From: a virus
IMG/VR virus record: IMGVR_UViG_3300022746_000472
Span: 1 to 23,217 of that record
Length of the DNA: 23,217 nucleotides
Strand: one strand, 5' to 3'
Shown here: positions 20,765 to 23,217 of the stretch, one piece after another
Layout of the letters: every line of letters starts with the position of its first letter
How positions within the stretch are numbered: position 1 is the first letter of the stretch
Made by a program: the position numbers and the translations under genes
Notes under the pieces: model-generated
What the model was told of the DNA's origin: nothing
Databases searched by the model: none
What the model saw: only the letters and a program-made list of their open reading frames with translations

Positions 20765-21208
20765 CTACTGATCTGATGGTTCGTTCAGTTTCGCCGAGAC
20801 CTCGCGCTTGCCCATCTTGCGCACAGCAGAAATGGCCGCCAACTGGCTTGCGCGGGGCTTGGTTTTGCCCGTTTCCCAGTGGTAGACGCTCTGTGCCGAG
20901 ACTCCCAACAGCTTACCCATTTCGGCAGCGCTGATTCCCAGCTTTTTGCGCAAAGCAGCAAAGCCTGCGACGCGGAAGCGCAATCCAGCCCCTGAATCGT
21001 CCTGTGTCGCTTCAACTGCTTTTGAACGGCTCACCCCCTTGGACATTTTCTTAACCAGCGCTTCTAGCTCAGCGAGCCTTCGCTTCAGGGAAGCGATTTC
21101 ACCACGGTATGCAGCAGACGCCTTTTTCAGCGCTTGGGTCTCAGCTTTGACTTCTTTTTTGGCTAGCCGACTGACCTCGCCCTTAAATTGATTCGCAAAT
21201 GTTGGCAT
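20765..21208 (-). CDS. Coiled-coil HTH transcriptional regulator
   Basis: A 147-residue regulator of a type common in betaproteobacteria. The N-terminus (MPTFANQFKGEVSRLAKKEV, to about residue 55) is a long coiled-coil helix rich in Lys, Glu and Ala. The C-terminus holds an XRE-like HTH (about 82-128: ALRKKLGISAAEMGKLLG, then VSAQSVYHWETGKTKPRASQ). I chose the ATG at 21208, since related proteins begin MPTF; a longer frame runs to 21250. A TATGAT -10-like element lies 29 bases upstream. It converges on the HNH gene, with about 25 bases between the stops. Its targets are unknown. It may be host or element DNA, as it lies near the tRNA gene. Confidence 0.82.
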   Translation of the reverse strand: MPTFANQFKGEVSRLAKKEVKAETQALKKASAAYRGEIASLKRRLAELEALVKKMSKGVSRSKAVEATQDDSGAGLRFRVAGFAALRKKLGISAAEMGKLLGVSAQSVYHWETGKTKPRASQLAAISAVRKMGKREVSAKLNEPSDQ

Positions 21209-21236
21209 TGCAGTTCCAGGAGAAGGTTGCCTGAGC

Positions 21237-21242
21237 ATCATA
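21237..21242 (-). promoter_or_regulatory. Possible -10 element for the coiled-coil HTH gene
   Basis: TATGAT on the minus strand matches TATAAT at five of six positions and lies 29 bases before the start codon. No clear -35 is seen at 16-18 bases; a GACTTT-like hexamer is the nearest. Confidence 0.35.
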
Positions 21243-21250
21243 TCGAGCAC

Positions 21251-21620
21251 CGTCGATTAAAAAGTCAGTGCACGCGAACATTGAAACCTTGAGGACGAGC
21301 TTGCCCGTCGCTTTGGACATTAATTTGGAGTGTCCGACCCATACTTTTCAGATGATTTCTCAACGCGTTGTGTCCGTCAACACACAAACCTCATGGTTTG
21401 CCTCAGCAAGTCGATAGCAAAACCTTCGTATCCGACACACGCGCAAGTTGTTGCCCTGAAAGGCGTTCTGCGTGTGCCACAGCGTGAGGGTTTGCAGAAG
21501 TTTTGTGAGAAGAGAAGGCGGAATATGAGATTTGGGGGGCAGTCCCGCCCCGAGTACCGGATGGGATTGGCACACGTGGAATGCCGCTGCACCCCGCGTG
21601 CTCTGGGGATGGCGCAAATG
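21251..21620. other. Intergenic stretch with no supported gene
   Basis: About 370 bases between the coiled-coil HTH gene and the tRNA terminator. Open frames in it (for example 21330-21635 on the plus strand) have no ribosome-binding site and give peptides I do not recognise. A short inverted pair GGACA...TGTCC around 21315-21335 is the only structure seen. It may hold an attachment junction or promoter sequences of an absent neighbour, but nothing can be asserted. Confidence 0.4.
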
Positions 21621-21649
21621 AAAACGCCCAACTGAGAACAGTTGGGCGT
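21621..21649 (-). terminator. Rho-independent terminator of tRNA-Phe
   Basis: ACGCCCAACTG (21624-21634) and CAGTTGGGCGT (21639-21649) form a perfect 11-bp stem with an AGAA loop. Read on the minus strand the hairpin is followed by TTTT. It begins 8 bases past the tRNA 3' end, so it should end the tRNA-Phe transcript. Confidence 0.8.
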
Positions 21650-21656
21650 CTTGTAT

Positions 21657-21732
21657 TGGTGGCCTGGGGCGGAATCGAACCACCGACACGCGGATTTTCA
21701 ATCCGCTGCTCTACCAACTGAGCTACCGGGCC
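21657..21732 (-). tRNA. tRNA-Phe (GAA)
   Basis: The minus strand gives a full 76-base cloverleaf with encoded CCA. The D arm contains GCTCAGTTGGTAGAGC. The anticodon stem GCGGA/TCCGC encloses the loop TTGAAAA (anticodon GAA, Phe), and the T arm is GGTGG-TTCGATT-CCGCC. The acceptor stem is GGCCCGG against CCAGGCC, which leaves one C-A mismatch at pair 5-68; a G in place of that A would give a perfect stem. The gene has its own extended -10 promoter upstream and a terminator 8 bases downstream. tRNA genes are classic integration targets, and a tyrosine recombinase gene begins about 195 bases upstream of its 5' end. Confidence 0.95.
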
Positions 21733-21744
21733 ATAAGAGTGCTG

Positions 21745-21753
21745 ATTGTAGCA
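21745..21753 (-). promoter_or_regulatory. Extended -10 promoter element of tRNA-Phe
   Basis: On the minus strand TGC-TACAAT is an extended -10 with five of six matches to TATAAT. It ends 12 bases before the tRNA 5' end, suitable for a short leader removed by RNase P. The -35 region is weak. Confidence 0.55.
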
Positions 21754-21927
21754 GGGATTTTGCCGGAAAGTTCCGAGCTACCCGTCCAGTGTGGCTCCTA
21801 CCTTAAAAAATGCTGCAGACCCTGCCCGCCACCACGCTCAACCACAGGACAGAAGCCCGACAGATTTTTGGGTTGGTTGCCCAGTACGCAGGCGTGAAAT
21901 TACGCTGCTGTTTTTCTAGCAACTTGC

Positions 21928-23217
21928 GTGAAAAGCACCCAACTCGCCTACCCTACAGCCCAGCAGCTTGTGCAGCAGGGCATCCTCCCTCCACCCCTTC
22001 CAAAGCTGACGAAACTGGCCCTCGCAGAGCAGCAACGCAGTGAGAAAGTACACCACTTGCGTGATGGCGCAGTGGTTCTGTATAAGCGCAAAGAGAGCAG
22101 TGTTTGGCAGGTGCGCTTCCGTTTGTTTGAGCGCAAGGACTGGCTGAGCTTTTCTACCAAGCAACGTGACTTGGGTTTTGCCAAGCGTGTTGCAGGGGAC
22201 ATGTATGACCGAGCCCGTTTTAAGGAAGAACTGGGCATACCGCAGAGCGTCAAACGTTTCAGCAATGCAGCGGATGCTTGCATGAAGCAGTTGGACCGTG
22301 AGATTGAACAGGGTCTCAAGCCACGCACCAACCTGGACTACAAGCGGGTCATTCGTCTGTACCTCATCCCGTTCTTTGGCAAGTACAACCTGACCAGCAT
22401 TGACGGCACATTGGTCCGGGAGTTTGAACTGTGGCGCAACGAGAAGATTGGCCGTATGCCTATGGCCAGCACACTGATGACCCATGCGTCTGCGTATAAC
22501 CGGGTCATTGAAACTGCCATTGAGAACGGGTGGCTCAGCAAACACCAGAACACGCCCACATTGAGCCGCCGTGGTGAAAAGACCAAAGCTCGTCCGGGCT
22601 TCACTGTTGAGGAAGTCGATCAGCTGTTGGCGTTCATGCCTGATTGGGTGGCCGCTGGTGGACACAGAAACACTGGCCGCCAAATCAAGATGCTCTTGCG
22701 TGATTACGTGGAGATCTTGCTGGCTACTGGGATGCGGGCTGGACGCGAGAGTCTCAACATGCTCTGGCAGCACTTGGAGTGGCACACCGTCAATGAAGTC
22801 CGCTACCTGCGTATCTGGGTCAGTGGCAAAACAGGTGGTCGCTGGCTTATTGCCAAGCATCGCTCATGGGCTGCATTTGAACGACTGGCACTACGTCAAG
22901 CTGCTGTTGGAATGACATTGGATGAAGCCATCAAGGCCAAGTTGCCTCACAAGGTCTTTGTCTATGAAGATGGCAGTCAGCCCTATGGACTGCAAGGCAC
23001 GTTCAGTCGCCTGTTGCAAGCAGCGGGGCTCAGCAAAGACAAGAGCAGTGGGCAGCAACGCACCATGTATTCATTGCGGCACACATACGCCACGATGGAG
23101 TTGATGGCTGGCACTGAAATTCACACCCTCGCCCGCCAGATGGGAACGTCTGTACTGATGCTGGAGAAGCACTATTCCAAGTTGACTGCCACGATGGCCG
23201 CTGAGCAGCTGGCATAA
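21928..23217 (+). CDS. Tyrosine recombinase / phage integrase
   Basis: A 429-residue tyrosine recombinase that ends at the last base of the window. The N-terminal region includes an arm-type/SAM-like core-binding domain (about 110-205). The catalytic domain has R270 in LLATGMRAGRES, a lysine in VSGKTGGRW (K301), R384-H385 in YSLRHTYATMELMAG, and the nucleophile Y416 in LEKHYSKLT. The first box-II His is Tyr (Y381), and the usual LGH motif reads QMGTS, both normal for this subgroup. The start is a GTG at 21928 without a strong ribosome-binding site; a stop lies in frame shortly upstream. It reads away from the tRNA-Phe gene. It could be the integrase of the prophage on the left or of another element to the right. 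Confidence 0.92.
   Translation: MKSTQLAYPTAQQLVQQGILPPPLPKLTKLALAEQQRSEKVHHLRDGAVVLYKRKESSVWQVRFRLFERKDWLSFSTKQRDLGFAKRVAGDMYDRARFKEELGIPQSVKRFSNAADACMKQLDREIEQGLKPRTNLDYKRVIRLYLIPFFGKYNLTSIDGTLVREFELWRNEKIGRMPMASTLMTHASAYNRVIETAIENGWLSKHQNTPTLSRRGEKTKARPGFTVEEVDQLLAFMPDWVAAGGHRNTGRQIKMLLRDYVEILLATGMRAGRESLNMLWQHLEWHTVNEVRYLRIWVSGKTGGRWLIAKHRSWAAFERLALRQAAVGMTLDEAIKAKLPHKVFVYEDGSQPYGLQGTFSRLLQAAGLSKDKSSGQQRTMYSLRHTYATMELMAGTEIHTLARQMGTSVLMLEKHYSKLTATMAAEQLA

Noticed and set aside
21330-21635. 101-codon open frame in the gap before the tRNA terminator
   Set aside because: No ribosome-binding site, arginine/proline-rich composition typical of a chance frame, and it runs into the tRNA terminator hairpin.
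21657-21732. Direct repeat of the tRNA-Phe 3' end inside the window (second att site)
   Set aside because: I looked for the T-arm and 3'-end sequence elsewhere in the window and did not find it; the other end, if any, is outside.
21916-22860. 314-codon open frame on the minus strand
   Set aside because: Antisense to the tyrosine recombinase, whose catalytic residues are all intact; no independent support.

Overview
The window looks like the early half of an integrated temperate (tailed, dsDNA) phage in a GC-rich betaproteobacterium, probably Burkholderiales and perhaps Comamonadaceae. The host call is inference. It rests on the base composition and on a set of families (DUF2924 with a large serine recombinase, DUF3489, DUF6900, DUF6362, DUF6511) that I know mainly from proteobacterial prophages. 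No virion structural genes are visible. They should lie off the left edge, because the leftmost gene is a cut-off terminase small subunit read leftwards.

Layout. (1) 1-541, minus strand: start of the terminase small subunit preceded by an HNH nuclease, the packaging end. (2) 647-1878, plus strand: four small genes (unknown, DUF6900, DUF3489, unknown), the first three coupled by ATGA overlaps. (3) 1909-3186, minus: a ParB-like/DNA methyltransferase fusion, separated from the next block by a hairpin terminator. (4) 3366-11275, minus: one tightly packed early operon. In order of transcription it has an HTH protein, an unknown protein, a BRO-type antirepressor, a Sak4-like RecA-fold ATPase, a DUF669-like candidate ssDNA-binding protein, DUF6511, a Cas4-like Fe-S PD-(D/E)XK nuclease, an excisionase-like HTH protein, a P4-type primase-helicase, a RuvC-like resolvase, a 68-residue unknown and DUF6362. 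This is a replication and recombination module. (5) 11276-11480: a divergent control region with three TGGCGAAC elements and two dyads. (6) 11481-13199, plus: a lone OLD-family ATPase-TOPRIM nuclease, a likely phage-defence cargo gene. (7) 13246-15819, minus: small protein, DUF2924, large serine recombinase and a partner protein with an HTH. (8) 15929-20739: a divergent cassette. Leftwards it has an XRE regulator, an ImmA/IrrE metallopeptidase and a trypsin-like serine protease. Rightwards it has a 414-residue unknown, a zinc-ribbon/winged-helix protein and a small HNH nuclease. A dyad and paired direct repeats sit in the shared promoter region. (9) 20765-21208, minus: a coiled-coil HTH regulator. 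(10) tRNA-Phe(GAA) on the minus strand with its own promoter and terminator. (11) A tyrosine recombinase ending exactly at the window edge.

How the parts may work together. The nuclease, DUF669-like protein and Sak4-like ATPase form a plausible single-strand-annealing recombination set that feeds the primase-helicase and the RuvC-like resolvase. The cassette at 15929-20739 is the best candidate for something undescribed. Its XRE/ImmA pair resembles the known de-repression switch in which the metallopeptidase cuts the repressor. Here a second protease is added in the same operon, facing a three-gene operon that ends in a nuclease. A defence or abortive-infection role is inference from architecture only. 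The OLD gene is a second, separate defence candidate. Two unrelated recombinases (large serine and tyrosine) in one window suggest a mosaic of elements around the tRNA gene.
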